The position numbers and the translations under genes are program-made. A stretch of DNA of 64,000 nucleotides from Acidobacteriota bacterium (GTDB lineage Bacteria > Acidobacteriota > Terriglobia > Acidiferrales > UBA7541): NCBI GenBank assembly GCA_013289585.1, contig JABCZR010000011.1, forward strand, positions 62,001-126,000, read 5' to 3'. Below, piece by piece: positions 44,425 to 52,509 of the stretch (the stretch's first letter is position 1; each line of letters begins with the position of its first letter). The notes beneath the pieces were generated by a model. It searched no databases. It saw only the letters and a list, made by a program, of their open reading frames with translations, and was not told the origin of the DNA.

Positions 44425-44511
44425 ATACGTGAAGTCCGATGTTCGTTCAAAAGCCCCGTGTTTACACGGCGTTGCAAACACCATGCCTCTGCCAATCAGT
44501 ACGTTTCAGTG
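44425..44511. repeat. 87-bp direct repeat, right copy
   Basis: Second copy of 43664-43750, again with CATACGTG, the CCGTGT/ACACGG hairpin and CCAATCAGTACGTT (44492-44505). The 761-bp spacing brackets two genes. Confidence 0.75.
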
Positions 44512-44675
44512 CGGTCAACCGGCTCGGTGGTTTGTTGCCGATGGAACGCGCGATCTGACGCTGTATAGGCAAGCCGTTCGACGGTGTAGTGATTGGATCT
44601 CCCGGGTGGAACGTACGTGTGCAGCAAAGATTGTGCAGTGAAGCTCGGTGTGATTTGGTAGTCGGCAGTGAAAGG

Positions 44676-44927
44676 TTACGGCAAAACAGCGGCCAGCAAG
44701 CTGACCATGCGCCGCTTCAATCTTTCCATTTCAGCTTCCCGCGCCTTTTGCTCTTTCAGGTCGGGCAGCGGCGGTGTTGTGGCGTGAATCAGCAGGGTCC
44801 ATTCCTGTTTCATGCTCCTGGCTTGGTCGGCTGCCTCTCCGCTAGCCGTAGGAGATTCGGCAACCTTTTGGCACAGCACGGCCAGTTGCGTAAGGTCCAT
44901 GCGTTCCAGTTCTTCTTTCGTGGGCAT
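44676..44927 (-). CDS. Small helical protein, unknown
   Basis: An 83-residue protein (MPTKEELERMDLTQLAVLCQ ... EMERLKRRMVSLL) predicted to be almost all helix, with an amphipathic end. No ribosome-binding site stands out before 44927. Unrecognised. It continues the minus-strand row of small genes at the left of the element. Confidence 0.5.
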   Translation of the reverse strand: MPTKEELERMDLTQLAVLCQKVAESPTASGEAADQARSMKQEWTLLIHATTPPLPDLKEQKAREAEMERLKRRMVSLLAAVLP

Positions 44928-44975
44928 AGCTAGCGCCGTCCGCTGCGACGAGTCGGTTGTTCGTCCATCGCATTC

Positions 44976-45164
44976 CTACGATTTCGGTAGAGCAGAGAAG
45001 ACGACAACAAAGTGATTCGGTGCTGTCGGTATTGGGGCGTGGATAACAGCCTTCACTCGGTGCGCAGCCGACAGGTCGCCGACATTCGGTAGCAAACCCC
45101 AACTTGGCGGCAATCGTTCGCCATTTTCCAGTTCGTAAGTCAGGAACTTTATCTCTTTTGTCAT
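44976..45164 (-). CDS. Small element-encoded protein, unknown (62 aa)
   Basis: A 62-residue protein (MTKEIKFLTYELENGERLPP ... HFVVVFSALPKS) with alternating hydrophobic strands at its C-terminus. GGAGG lies seven to eight bases before the ATG at 45164, within a hairpin (45174-45199) shared with the neighbouring small gene. No family recognised. Confidence 0.65.
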   Translation of the reverse strand: MTKEIKFLTYELENGERLPPSWGLLPNVGDLSAAHRVKAVIHAPIPTAPNHFVVVFSALPKS

Positions 45165-45173
45165 CGCGCTCCT

Positions 45174-45199
45174 CCTGAGCGCCCATTATTACGCTCAGG
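45174..45199 (-). promoter_or_regulatory. Operator-like hairpin with AGGAGG, copy 1
   Basis: On the minus strand CCTGAGCG, then TAATAATGGG, then CGCTCAGG leads directly into AGGAGG of the 62-residue gene. The stem is an 8-bp perfect inverted repeat; the loop carries a TAATAAT that could serve as a -10 box. The same module recurs at 45456-45480. Confidence 0.6.
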
Positions 45200-45446
45200 A
45201 ACGTGCCGCTGTTTTGGTCGATTCCGAGGCTTTCTTCGCATCGTTGAATTGCTGTTCGAAGTCGGCAGTTCTCGTTCCCCTGTTCGCTGGCCGGTTCTCG
45301 TCCTCAACATGATTTAGAGCTTTGCCCACGGCCATCTTCCAGCGTTCGTCCATCGACCCCGCCTTGGTGTCCTTGAAAACCCCACCAGCGACAAAAGCGA
45401 TGTACAAATCTTTCGCCGTGTACTTCACATCGTTTGCTTCCGCCAT
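45195..45446 (-). CDS. Small element-encoded protein, unknown (83 aa)
   Basis: An 83-residue protein (MAEANDVKYTAKDLYIAFVA ... KKASESTKTAARS) with an ordered first half and a charged, Ala/Ser-rich tail. The ATG at 45446 sits six bases after AGGAGG, which overlaps the second hairpin. Its stop codon lies inside the first hairpin of the next gene. Unrecognised family. Confidence 0.65.
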   Translation of the reverse strand: MAEANDVKYTAKDLYIAFVAGGVFKDTKAGSMDERWKMAVGKALNHVEDENRPANRGTRTADFEQQFNDAKKASESTKTAARS

Positions 45447-45455
45447 CACGTTCCT

Positions 45456-45480
45456 CCTGAGCGCCCATTATACGCTCAGG
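45456..45480 (-). promoter_or_regulatory. Operator-like hairpin with AGGAGG, copy 2
   Basis: On the minus strand CCTGAGCG, then TATAATGGG, then CGCTCAGG and AGGAGG before the 83-residue gene. Here the loop contains a perfect TATAAT. Arms are identical to copy 1; only the loop length differs by one base. Confidence 0.6.
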
Positions 45481-45593
45481 CGTCTACTGATGTGCCGGTC
45501 CGCACGGCCCAGTACGCCCCGGCCACCGTCAGTACGACAAACCTCTTGTCCGACCGATGAGAACTTGAAGAAGGTTCCCGGCAGGAGGAAGTC

Positions 45594-45794
45594 ATGGCTC
45601 ACAAGCACACGCAAAAGCAGATCGACGAAGTCATCAATAAGTGGCGCGGGAAGCACGCGGTCGAGAAGATGATTGCTGAGTACGACGGTGCAAAGTGGCC
45701 TCGCTACCAGCGGTACAGACTTGAGGGAGGCACCATTTTCCACATCAATTCCGATAATCTGAAGCTGACGATCACGCCGCCGAAACTGCGCTGA
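45594..45794 (+). CDS. Small protein, unknown (66 aa)
   Basis: A 66-residue protein (MAHKHTQKQIDEVINKWRGK ... LKLTITPPKLR) with an N-terminal amphipathic helix and a beta-rich rest (RYRLEGGTIFHINSDNLKL). AGGAGG is positioned six to seven bases before the ATG. It is plus-strand, converging on the SIR2 gene, which ends five bases later. Unrecognised; its place next to a defence operon makes a regulatory or antitoxin-like role possible but unproven. Confidence 0.6.
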   Translation: MAHKHTQKQIDEVINKWRGKHAVEKMIAEYDGAKWPRYQRYRLEGGTIFHINSDNLKLTITPPKLR

Positions 45795-45799
45795 CAACA

Positions 45800-47539
45800 T
45801 CACTCACGTGGTAAGAAGCCCGCACAGTCGGCGTCAGGCCTCAGGTGATCCAGCATCGCCTGATTCTTGTATCCTGTTCCATACTTGCGAATCTCCGTTT
45901 GGAGCAGAGGCCATGCGACCGCATTAAATTGTGGCCAAATTTGGTAAACGCGGTTGGTCGTATACCAGCTATCCCCAATATTTCTGCCACACATTGAAAG
46001 CTGCCTATATAAACCTTCAATTACCCGCCTTTGTGTGGGTTTTGACATATGCACAAATAACCGCGTTGCCCCGACATAGTGCTCCAGGCAGAAGGAATAG
46101 TCACCCCAATCGTTGTACGCTACATCGTATTTCTGAACGAGTGTGCAGTACCTCTGCACAAATCTGTCGATGTCTGGAAGTTGGGGAAAGCTCTGAAGCC
46201 ACCTAGCGATAGTATTTAAGAGCGAATGAAGTACATTGGACTTTCGGACTCGTTGCTTGAACTGTAGGAAGCTTAGCAACATTTCGAGCAGGTCTGTTCT
46301 TCCCCGACGAAGGAAGTCATCGCACCAATGCTCTGCAACTCTTAATATTCCCCGGACTACAAGGTTCAGCTTACCAGGTTCAAACTCCTCCATCGTAGCG
46401 GCCGAACCACTGGCCTGGTAGACGGCCTCGTGAAGCTCGACCAGGTCGAGCATCTGAGCCAGTGAATCGACCTTCTGTTCGTCTTCCATGGAGAGCGCAG
46501 CCGGGTCAATATCCCACGTGATTGAGTCATACCAGATACGATAAGTTCCAATGTCGGCCCTGATCCGGGCTGTGATGTCTACGCGTCCTTGTTCAAAGGT
46601 CTTAAATGTCGACCCTAGTTCCTCGAAGTACTTTTCAATAGAGAAGTTCTCAATGTAGTGGATGCGTTTATGCTTGTAATATGCTTTTTGCTCCGGAGGA
46701 ATGGCGCCGCGAGTCACAAAAAATGAGGGGCGTATCTGCGAAAAGGAATGAGAATCTCCGGGTGATCCCCCAGCCTTCTGATCAAAAAGCACTTCGTGAT
46801 AGATGAACTGAATATTTGGGTCGCTGAGGCTGTAGCCTAGGAACACGACTGTTCGCTCACAAAACAGTGTATACAGCTTGTTGATGATGTAGCGGTCGCT
46901 GCGTAGAAACCTGTGGTAGTCCTCTTCAGTTATGACGATGCTCTGCTCAGGTTCTGGATTGGATACACTACCGTGAATCTTAAGGAGTGTTCGCCCTCCA
47001 CCAGAGGCTGCGGCAAAATCGACATTTCTTATCGGTCGAGATAGAACGATATCAGTTCCAGTATTGATGCCTTCTTCGAAAAAGGTGTCCTCAAGAAAAG
47101 TATCGAAATTAGTTGTGACCCAGATCGGCAGGGGCAATCTCTTGGCAGCCATTAGATGCGATCCCTTTACCAGATGCTTAGCGATTTCGGGATTATAGGT
47201 CTCCATCAAAGCCCTCTGGATAAGTTCGTGGATGCTCGGGACACGCTCTTGATCGCCCGCATGCGTGTCTCTGTTGGCGCGCTCCCGCGCAAGCTCAAAT
47301 TGTTGCGCCAACCGCAGGTATTCGGCGGGATGTACTATTCGATTCTGGCTTTGGTCGTAAACAGCATCGCAATACTTGAAGATTTCGTTGGTGTCACCAC
47401 TCAGCGCAGAGAATACCTGCCGAAGAAGGTCCTGCCAGAGCGGCATACCCGACAAATAGTTCTTCACAAAGCCGGCCCCTACAAAAAGGACGACGTTGCC
47501 TTTAAGGAATTCCTGTCGGAGTTCATAGGGAAGGGCCAT
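45800..47539 (-). CDS. SIR2-domain (NADase-type) protein
   Basis: A 579-residue protein. Residues 15-240 are a SIR2_2 Rossmann fold: GNVVLFVGAGF (NAD loop), WVTTNFDTFLE with Asn144 and Asp146, LLKIHGSV with the catalytic His189, and VVFLGYSLSDPNI. All residues needed for NAD hydrolysis are present. Residues about 300-579 are a large helical domain, probably for sensing or oligomerisation. SIR2 proteins of this size in mobile elements deplete NAD in abortive infection (Thoeris, DSR types). Two bases downstream of the AIPR gene, so translationally coupled to it. Confidence 0.85.
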   Translation of the reverse strand: MALPYELRQEFLKGNVVLFVGAGFVKNYLSGMPLWQDLLRQVFSALSGDTNEIFKYCDAVYDQSQNRIVHPAEYLRLAQQFELARERANRDTHAGDQERVPSIHELIQRALMETYNPEIAKHLVKGSHLMAAKRLPLPIWVTTNFDTFLEDTFFEEGINTGTDIVLSRPIRNVDFAAASGGGRTLLKIHGSVSNPEPEQSIVITEEDYHRFLRSDRYIINKLYTLFCERTVVFLGYSLSDPNIQFIYHEVLFDQKAGGSPGDSHSFSQIRPSFFVTRGAIPPEQKAYYKHKRIHYIENFSIEKYFEELGSTFKTFEQGRVDITARIRADIGTYRIWYDSITWDIDPAALSMEDEQKVDSLAQMLDLVELHEAVYQASGSAATMEEFEPGKLNLVVRGILRVAEHWCDDFLRRGRTDLLEMLLSFLQFKQRVRKSNVLHSLLNTIARWLQSFPQLPDIDRFVQRYCTLVQKYDVAYNDWGDYSFCLEHYVGATRLFVHMSKPTQRRVIEGLYRQLSMCGRNIGDSWYTTNRVYQIWPQFNAVAWPLLQTEIRKYGTGYKNQAMLDHLRPDADCAGFLPRE

Positions 47540-47541
47540 GT

Positions 47542-48765
47542 CTATGCCTTCTTCCCTCGCTGCGCTATAAGTTGAGCGCGCAGCAAACGAAGCTGGATCT
47601 TCATGTGCAGGTTATCCCAGTGTTTGCGGTTCTTCCCTAACTGGTCAGGCATTCGACCAATTTCTTTCGTCGCGTTGTATGTTTCCAAGACGAGTTCCGA
47701 TGCTGCTTCGCTCCACAAACGAAGGACTGACCTAAATCCGCCTTGCCAGGCCGCGTTTCCAGAGGAATCTTGTACAACCATGTTTCGGAATGCCGCCAGA
47801 ATTGGATAGGACGCTCCTTTGGTCAGCCGATAGTCGGTCGAGGGCAAGTTAGCAAATGGGAATTCGAGTTTACGTCCCTTAGATGCTTCCTCGACGATAT
47901 TCATTTTCCCGGCGCTGCCACCAGCCTCGTTATGGATGTCGCGGAAATCGTGGCGAATGTGATCGTAAAGAGTGAGTGCGTCGTTCAGGATTGGTCGCAA
48001 CCTGTAGTATTTGCTGCTTTTTAGCTTCTTGTTGTTCTCTTCATAGTCATTGGCGAACTTCTCGAGGGGGATACTCCATTTTTCGTATGCAGATATCGGA
48101 TGCTTCCCACCGTCATTGGGGAAATCAAATATGTTGAACATCTCCAACACGCTGATGAGATCGCGAACGTCATAATTGGCGTTGTCTGACTCCCGCCACG
48201 AAATCATGTCTTTGTAAGGCTTGCTGGCTACTTCTGCCTTGAGCCAGTCAAAGACACCGTCGATGTTGTAAATGGACTTAGGAGCGACCTGCATGCCAGT
48301 ATTAAGCCCGCGAGCAATGTCTGTAATTAGCTCGTTTTCCACGCCCGTGCGGATAAAAACCTCAACGTACTGTTCAGGATGGGTTGTCCCGTCAATATTG
48401 CACTTCTCGATGATTTTCGCCGTGTGCGCCCCATCGACGATACCGCCATCCTGGTCGTCAACGACTACTTCGAAGACCTGCTTATCCTTGTCGATCAGAC
48501 GAACGCTCAAAGCAAGGATGGTGATTCCCTTGTTCATCAAATCGAAGCTGCCAGGAATTGCTTCCTTGCCTTCGAGACTGGCGCGAACATCGCGATAGAC
48601 CATTCGGTTGAGACCTACCGGCTCACGAGCATTTGCGGCAGAACTAATCCCTGGAGGGAAATCAGTCGCTTTCACTGTCAACCAGTATTTGTTGATTGTT
48701 CCGAAGACGGGATGTGAAACTCTGCGAGATTCGAAAGCAGGAATGCGATGGACCTGTTTGCCCAT
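47542..48765 (-). CDS. AIPR-family (abortive phage resistance) protein
   Basis: A 407-residue protein with MNKGITILALSVRLID near 77-91 and IVDGAHTAKII near 109-119, the NNGIT and DGxHT signatures of the AIPR/DGQHR-related family linked to abortive phage resistance. The rest is mixed alpha/beta with a helical C-terminus. GGGAG lies eight bases before the ATG at 48765, and TATAAG upstream could be a -10 box. First gene of a two-gene operon with SIR2. Mechanism of AIPR proteins is not established. Confidence 0.78.
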   Translation of the reverse strand: MGKQVHRIPAFESRRVSHPVFGTINKYWLTVKATDFPPGISSAANAREPVGLNRMVYRDVRASLEGKEAIPGSFDLMNKGITILALSVRLIDKDKQVFEVVVDDQDGGIVDGAHTAKIIEKCNIDGTTHPEQYVEVFIRTGVENELITDIARGLNTGMQVAPKSIYNIDGVFDWLKAEVASKPYKDMISWRESDNANYDVRDLISVLEMFNIFDFPNDGGKHPISAYEKWSIPLEKFANDYEENNKKLKSSKYYRLRPILNDALTLYDHIRHDFRDIHNEAGGSAGKMNIVEEASKGRKLEFPFANLPSTDYRLTKGASYPILAAFRNMVVQDSSGNAAWQGGFRSVLRLWSEAASELVLETYNATKEIGRMPDQLGKNRKHWDNLHMKIQLRLLRAQLIAQRGKKA

Positions 48766-49012
48766 TACAGTACTCCCTTATATTTGAGCGGACGGTGCCG
48801 CCGATTCGTCGAGTGCACGAGGGCACCGACGAACACAGAATATCACAATTCGCATTTCGCGCAATCGAAATGGCCGGGCCTAAGGGTTCACGGCCCTTCC
48901 TTTACCGGCAGTTCTTCGTCGGCCTTTCTTGGTGGGCGCAATGAGAGGCGCGGTGGCATTACGGCGGGGGGTGCTACCGGCGTCTCCTGCCGTTGAACCT
49001 TCGCTATGCGTA

Positions 49013-49603
49013 TCAGTAAGGCGCTTCCTCCAGCTCCCATTCTGAAACTCGCGCTTCCATCGAACGTACTCCCTCCAGCTTGGGCACGTTGCCATCCGGA
49101 TAGAGAAAGCATCGACGGTTACGATACTGAGTCTCGGCGTCTGCCCATCGGCAGTTGGTCGGCGCATAGTGCGCCTGCACGTCAATTCGGTCCAGCGTCT
49201 TGCCGCTTGGGCGCGGACCCAAATCGTCAATGAAGTTTTTGAAGCCTTGACAGCGAGGAAGGAGCCATCGCTCGCAGATTCGGATGCCACGACCGCCGTA
49301 GCTGGCGTACTCATTATTATTCCTGTTCAGGCACCTAGTCTTCATTGACGAATACGAATTGTACTCTGCCGAGTACCGCCGTAGGCTTCGGCCATCTTTC
49401 GTATAGGAACACCGCATGTGACCAAAGAAAGAGTTGACGACCGGAAGGCAACCACAATGGCGTTGAACGTTGTTTGAGAGCAAGCTTCGCCAGACCGTGA
49501 GTTCATTTCCACAGTCACAGACACAGAGGAAAATATCAGGCGCGATTTCTTTGCGAATTGTAAGCAAACCGAACTTGCCTGAGAGGAAGCTCAAGAGCAC
49601 CAC
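49013..49603 (-). CDS. Phage-type zinc/HNH-like protein (CRWA family)
   Basis: A 196-residue protein with an N-terminal CVCDCGNEL...HCGCL zinc-ribbon and a central region YNSYSSMKTRCLNRNN, YGGRGIRICERW, TLDRIDVQAHYAPTNCRWAD, ETQYRNRR. This layout (YGGRGI, LDRxD, NCRWA, QxxNxR) is common in uncharacterised phage proteins related to HNH/AP2 DNA-binding modules. The start is a GTG at 49603 and may lie further upstream. The 247 bases between it and the AIPR gene hold nothing recognisable. Confidence 0.65.
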   Translation of the reverse strand: MVLLSFLSGKFGLLTIRKEIAPDIFLCVCDCGNELTVWRSLLSNNVQRHCGCLPVVNSFFGHMRCSYTKDGRSLRRYSAEYNSYSSMKTRCLNRNNNEYASYGGRGIRICERWLLPRCQGFKNFIDDLGPRPSGKTLDRIDVQAHYAPTNCRWADAETQYRNRRCFLYPDGNVPKLEGVRSMEARVSEWELEEAPY

Positions 49604-49651
49604 CCTAGTTGGCCCATTGCCTGTTACCAGTTTTGGAGTGAGCTTGGAAGC

Positions 49652-49720
49652 ATGGGCGGCAAACTAACAACGGAAGAGTTCGTGAGCAGGGCGCTCAAAC
49701 TCCACGGCAGGTACACCTAA
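49652..49720 (+). pseudogene. 22-residue remnant of a DUF723-like N-terminus
   Basis: A short frame with a good ribosome-binding site (TTGGAAG) encodes MGGKLTTEEFVSRALKLHG before stopping. KLTTEEFxxxAxxxHG is the usual opening of DUF723-type phage and satellite proteins of several hundred residues. The rest is absent, so this looks like a truncated copy. Confidence 0.4.
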
Positions 49721-49804
49721 CGAAATACTTAGGGGTGTCTCACGACTAAGCTACTGAAGTTTCCCTCGTCCAGCGATGTTCATTTCCGGGTCTCGTTTTT
49801 CCTC

Positions 49805-49852
49805 TTGACAGATAAAGATGCCTGTAGTAGGTTTACAAACGTGTGTAGTAGG
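49805..49852 (+). promoter_or_regulatory. Promoter and probable BlaI operator
   Basis: TTGACA at 49805-49810 is a consensus -35 box. TGTAGTAGG occurs twice as a direct repeat (49823-49831 and 49844-49852), 21 bp apart, i.e. two helical turns, around TTTACAAAC. GTAGTA/TTTACA elements resemble BlaI/MecI half-sites. It ends 10 bases before the blaI-like ATG, consistent with autorepression. Confidence 0.6.
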
Positions 49853-49861
49853 AACGTCGCG

Positions 49862-50248
49862 ATGACTTTGCCAAAACTGACGAGATTGGAACTGCAAATC
49901 ATGGACGCCCTCTGGACCCGCGGCGCATCCTCCATCCGCGAAATCCAAGAAGCTTTCCCCGAGCGCGTTCGGCCTGCCTACACGACCGTGCAGACCACCG
50001 TTTATCGCATGGAGCGCAAAAAGGTCCTCCGCCGGGTCAGAAAGATCAGCAACGCCCATATCTTCGAAGCAGTCATCTCGCGCCACGCCGCGCAGGGCCG
50101 ACTGATTGACGAACTGTTGAGCTTGTTCGGGGGCCGGACACAGCCAGTCATGGCGCACCTGGTCGAGTCCGGCAGGCTAACCCTTGAAGACGTGAAAGAA
50201 GCGGAAAAGAGCCTGCGAAGACTATCGAGGGAAGGCAAGTCCAAATGA
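49862..50248 (+). CDS. BlaI/MecI/CopY-family transcriptional repressor
   Basis: A 128-residue winged-helix repressor. The ATG at 49862 starts the conserved MTLPKLTRLELQIMDALWTRG; the recognition helix region is AYTTVQTTVYRMERKKVL, and the C-terminal helices mediate dimerisation. In this family a partner BlaR1-type sensor peptidase cleaves the repressor. Its stop codon overlaps the M56 gene start (ATGA), so the pair is one operon autoregulated at the operator just upstream. Confidence 0.92.
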   Translation: MTLPKLTRLELQIMDALWTRGASSIREIQEAFPERVRPAYTTVQTTVYRMERKKVLRRVRKISNAHIFEAVISRHAAQGRLIDELLSLFGGRTQPVMAHLVESGRLTLEDVKEAEKSLRRLSREGKSK

Positions 50249-52071
50249 GCTCTCTTCCACTTGTGATAGTTTTCTCTCCTTGGTGGGCCGCGATCGGCGC
50301 ACCATTAGCCAACCACTTGTGGCAATCCACCCTTTTTGCCGCGGCGGCAGGGTTACTGACGCTCCTTCTCCGAAGAAACCACGCGAAAGCGCGTTACTGG
50401 CTATGGTTCACCGCATCCGCAAAATTTCTAATTCCGTTTTCCCTACTCGTCAGCATGGGAAGCCATCTCGGCTGGTCAAAAGTTCCTGGAACCACACCGC
50501 CAGGACTCTTCTTGATGCTGCAAGGAATCGGCCAGCCTTTTGCGCCGGCAAGCCAAAGTTACCCTACTGTGCCCGCCCCCACAAACGGCCTCGCTCTGAT
50601 AACTCGTGCTCTGCCAACTCTTCTTCTCGTTGCGTGGCTCTCCGGCTTCGCAGCCGTCCTCTTTTTCTGGTTGTCCCGCGTGCGACGCATGGCCGCTGCC
50701 ACACGTGGAGCTGTACCAATGCAGTCCGGACGTGAATTCGACACGTTGCGCTGTCTGGAAAGACAGGCAGGACTCGCCAATCCCGTCGGCCTCATCATCT
50801 CCAAATCCGCTCTCGAACCCGGCATTCTGGGCATCTTTCGCCAGATCCTGGTTGTTCCCTCAGGCATTTCCGACCGCCTGACACTGGCGCAGTTGGAAGC
50901 AATCCTCGCCCACGAACTGTGTCATGTTCTACGCCGAGACAATCTCGCCGCCGCGCTTCACATGCTGGTCGAAGCCCTCTTCTGGTTTCATCCTCTCGTC
51001 TGGTGGCTCGGCGCGCGCTTGGTTGACGAGCGCGAGCGCGCCTGCGATGAAGATGTACTCCGCCGTGGAAGCGACCCGCAAGTCTATGCCGAAAGCATTC
51101 TGAAAGTTTGTGAGTTCTACCTGGAGTCGCCGCTGTTCTGCGCAGCGGGGGTAACTGGCTCAAATCTCAAGAAAAGAATCGAGGTCATCATGCTTCACCG
51201 CACACCGGTCAACCTTAGCTTCGGTCGCAAGCTTGTGCTCAGTTCAGTTGGGTTCATCGCCGTTGCCGTCCCGTTCGTATTCGGCCTGCTCCACGCCACC
51301 CAAACCCGCGCCCAGTCGCAGCCCCTAGATAAGGGCGAGACCGCAGCCGTGTTCGAGTCCGTATCGATCCATGAAGACAAAACCGCCAGCGGCATGTTCG
51401 GCTTTGGGTGGTTTTCATCCGAAACGTTCACCGCCAACGGCGCCACACTGCAGCAGCTCATTCGTGAGGCCTACGGAGTTGAAGACGACCAGATCCTGGG
51501 AGGGCCAGACTGGGTAAGGACCGGACGATACGATATCAAAGCGAAAATGGCCGGCGGTGTAGCAGACGAGCTGCGGAAGCTCAACACAGATGAGGGCGAA
51601 TTTGCGTACCTGCATACGCTTCAGCCGCTATTGGCGGACCGCTTCAAACTGGCGCTCCACCACGAAACCAGACAAGTTCCCGCATACGTGCTGGTCGTCG
51701 CGGAAAACGGCCCGAAACTTCAGGAGGCGAAACCTGGCGACACTTATCCCAATGGAATGAAAGACCTTGATGGCCACGGCCATGGGGACATCATGCGCTT
51801 TGGAAGGGGCCTGTTAACAGGTCAAGGAATTTCTATCCGACAGCTAGTAAAGGGGCTGTCAAAACAGCATTTGGATCGTTTAGTTGTGGATAATACTGGG
51901 CTCAAGGGCAAATATGATTTCACTCTTCAGTGGACACCCGATGTCTCCGGATCGGCCGGTCCTTCCCTGTTCCAGGCACTAGAAGAGCAACTCGGCCTGA
52001 AACTCGAACCACGCGAAAGCCCCGTCGAGGTCCTCGTCATAGACAATATTGAGAAGCCTTCGGAGAACTAG
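50245..52071 (+). CDS. M56/BlaR1-type metallopeptidase fused to a TIGR03435 domain
   Basis: A 608-residue sensor-like protein. Four N-terminal helices surround the zinc peptidase site HELCH (His223, Glu224, His227), with ERERACDEDVL as the third ligand region. A further helix near 330-350 leads to an extracytoplasmic TIGR03435 domain (about 370-605; FTANGATLQQLIREAYGV, LLADRFKLALHHETRQVPAY, LKGKYDFTLQW). This fusion is typical of soil Acidobacteria. It should sense an external signal and inactivate the BlaI partner. Its presence inside the element suggests carried cargo. Confidence 0.9.
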   Translation: MSSLPLVIVFSPWWAAIGAPLANHLWQSTLFAAAAGLLTLLLRRNHAKARYWLWFTASAKFLIPFSLLVSMGSHLGWSKVPGTTPPGLFLMLQGIGQPFAPASQSYPTVPAPTNGLALITRALPTLLLVAWLSGFAAVLFFWLSRVRRMAAATRGAVPMQSGREFDTLRCLERQAGLANPVGLIISKSALEPGILGIFRQILVVPSGISDRLTLAQLEAILAHELCHVLRRDNLAAALHMLVEALFWFHPLVWWLGARLVDERERACDEDVLRRGSDPQVYAESILKVCEFYLESPLFCAAGVTGSNLKKRIEVIMLHRTPVNLSFGRKLVLSSVGFIAVAVPFVFGLLHATQTRAQSQPLDKGETAAVFESVSIHEDKTASGMFGFGWFSSETFTANGATLQQLIREAYGVEDDQILGGPDWVRTGRYDIKAKMAGGVADELRKLNTDEGEFAYLHTLQPLLADRFKLALHHETRQVPAYVLVVAENGPKLQEAKPGDTYPNGMKDLDGHGHGDIMRFGRGLLTGQGISIRQLVKGLSKQHLDRLVVDNTGLKGKYDFTLQWTPDVSGSAGPSLFQALEEQLGLKLEPRESPVEVLVIDNIEKPSEN

Positions 52072-52140
52072 AATAGACGGAGTGCTCGATGGCTCCAACC
52101 TTTGGCTAAGTCCTGGTAAAGCGCTTACCGGACAAGTCAG

Positions 52141-52497
52141 CTACACGCGTGATTTAGAACTCCTGAACGGCAGGACGCCAGTAACGCGCTCGCATAGACC
52201 GGCGAGTTCCTTCGGCGACATTTTCTCCAATGCTCTCAGGTGCGCGTATCCCGGAAGCACAGCTCCAATTCGAAACTCCTGCGCCTTCTTTTCCAGCACT
52301 GGGTCTTTAAAAAGCTTGCCGTGAAGCTCAAAACACTCCATCTCCGCCTCGTTCCCTTTTAGGAAGCCGTGCTTTCTGGCGAAGGTTAGAAACGCAGGGT
52401 CGTTGAAGTCGAAGCGGACGGACCTCATCGCTCCGGAATCGAGAAGCTTCTGGGCAAAAGCGATGCGGTCTAAATCGGCTTGGGAAATCTTGTTCAT
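52141..52497 (-). CDS. Element protein, unknown (118 aa)
   Basis: A 118-residue mostly helical protein (MNKISQADLDRIAFAQKLL ... LAGLCERVTGVLPF). AAAGGA lies about ten bases before the ATG at 52497. It is immediately downstream of the small terminase gene on the same strand, so a packaging-related role is possible. No family recognised. Confidence 0.6.
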   Translation of the reverse strand: MNKISQADLDRIAFAQKLLDSGAMRSVRFDFNDPAFLTFARKHGFLKGNEAEMECFELHGKLFKDPVLEKKAQEFRIGAVLPGYAHLRALEKMSPKELAGLCERVTGVLPFRSSKSRV

Positions 52498-52509
52498 TTT
52501 GAGCGTCCT

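Noticed and set aside
45468-45803. Minus-strand frame of 111 codons opposite the 66-residue gene
   Set aside because: The plus-strand gene has a strong AGGAGG site and better composition.
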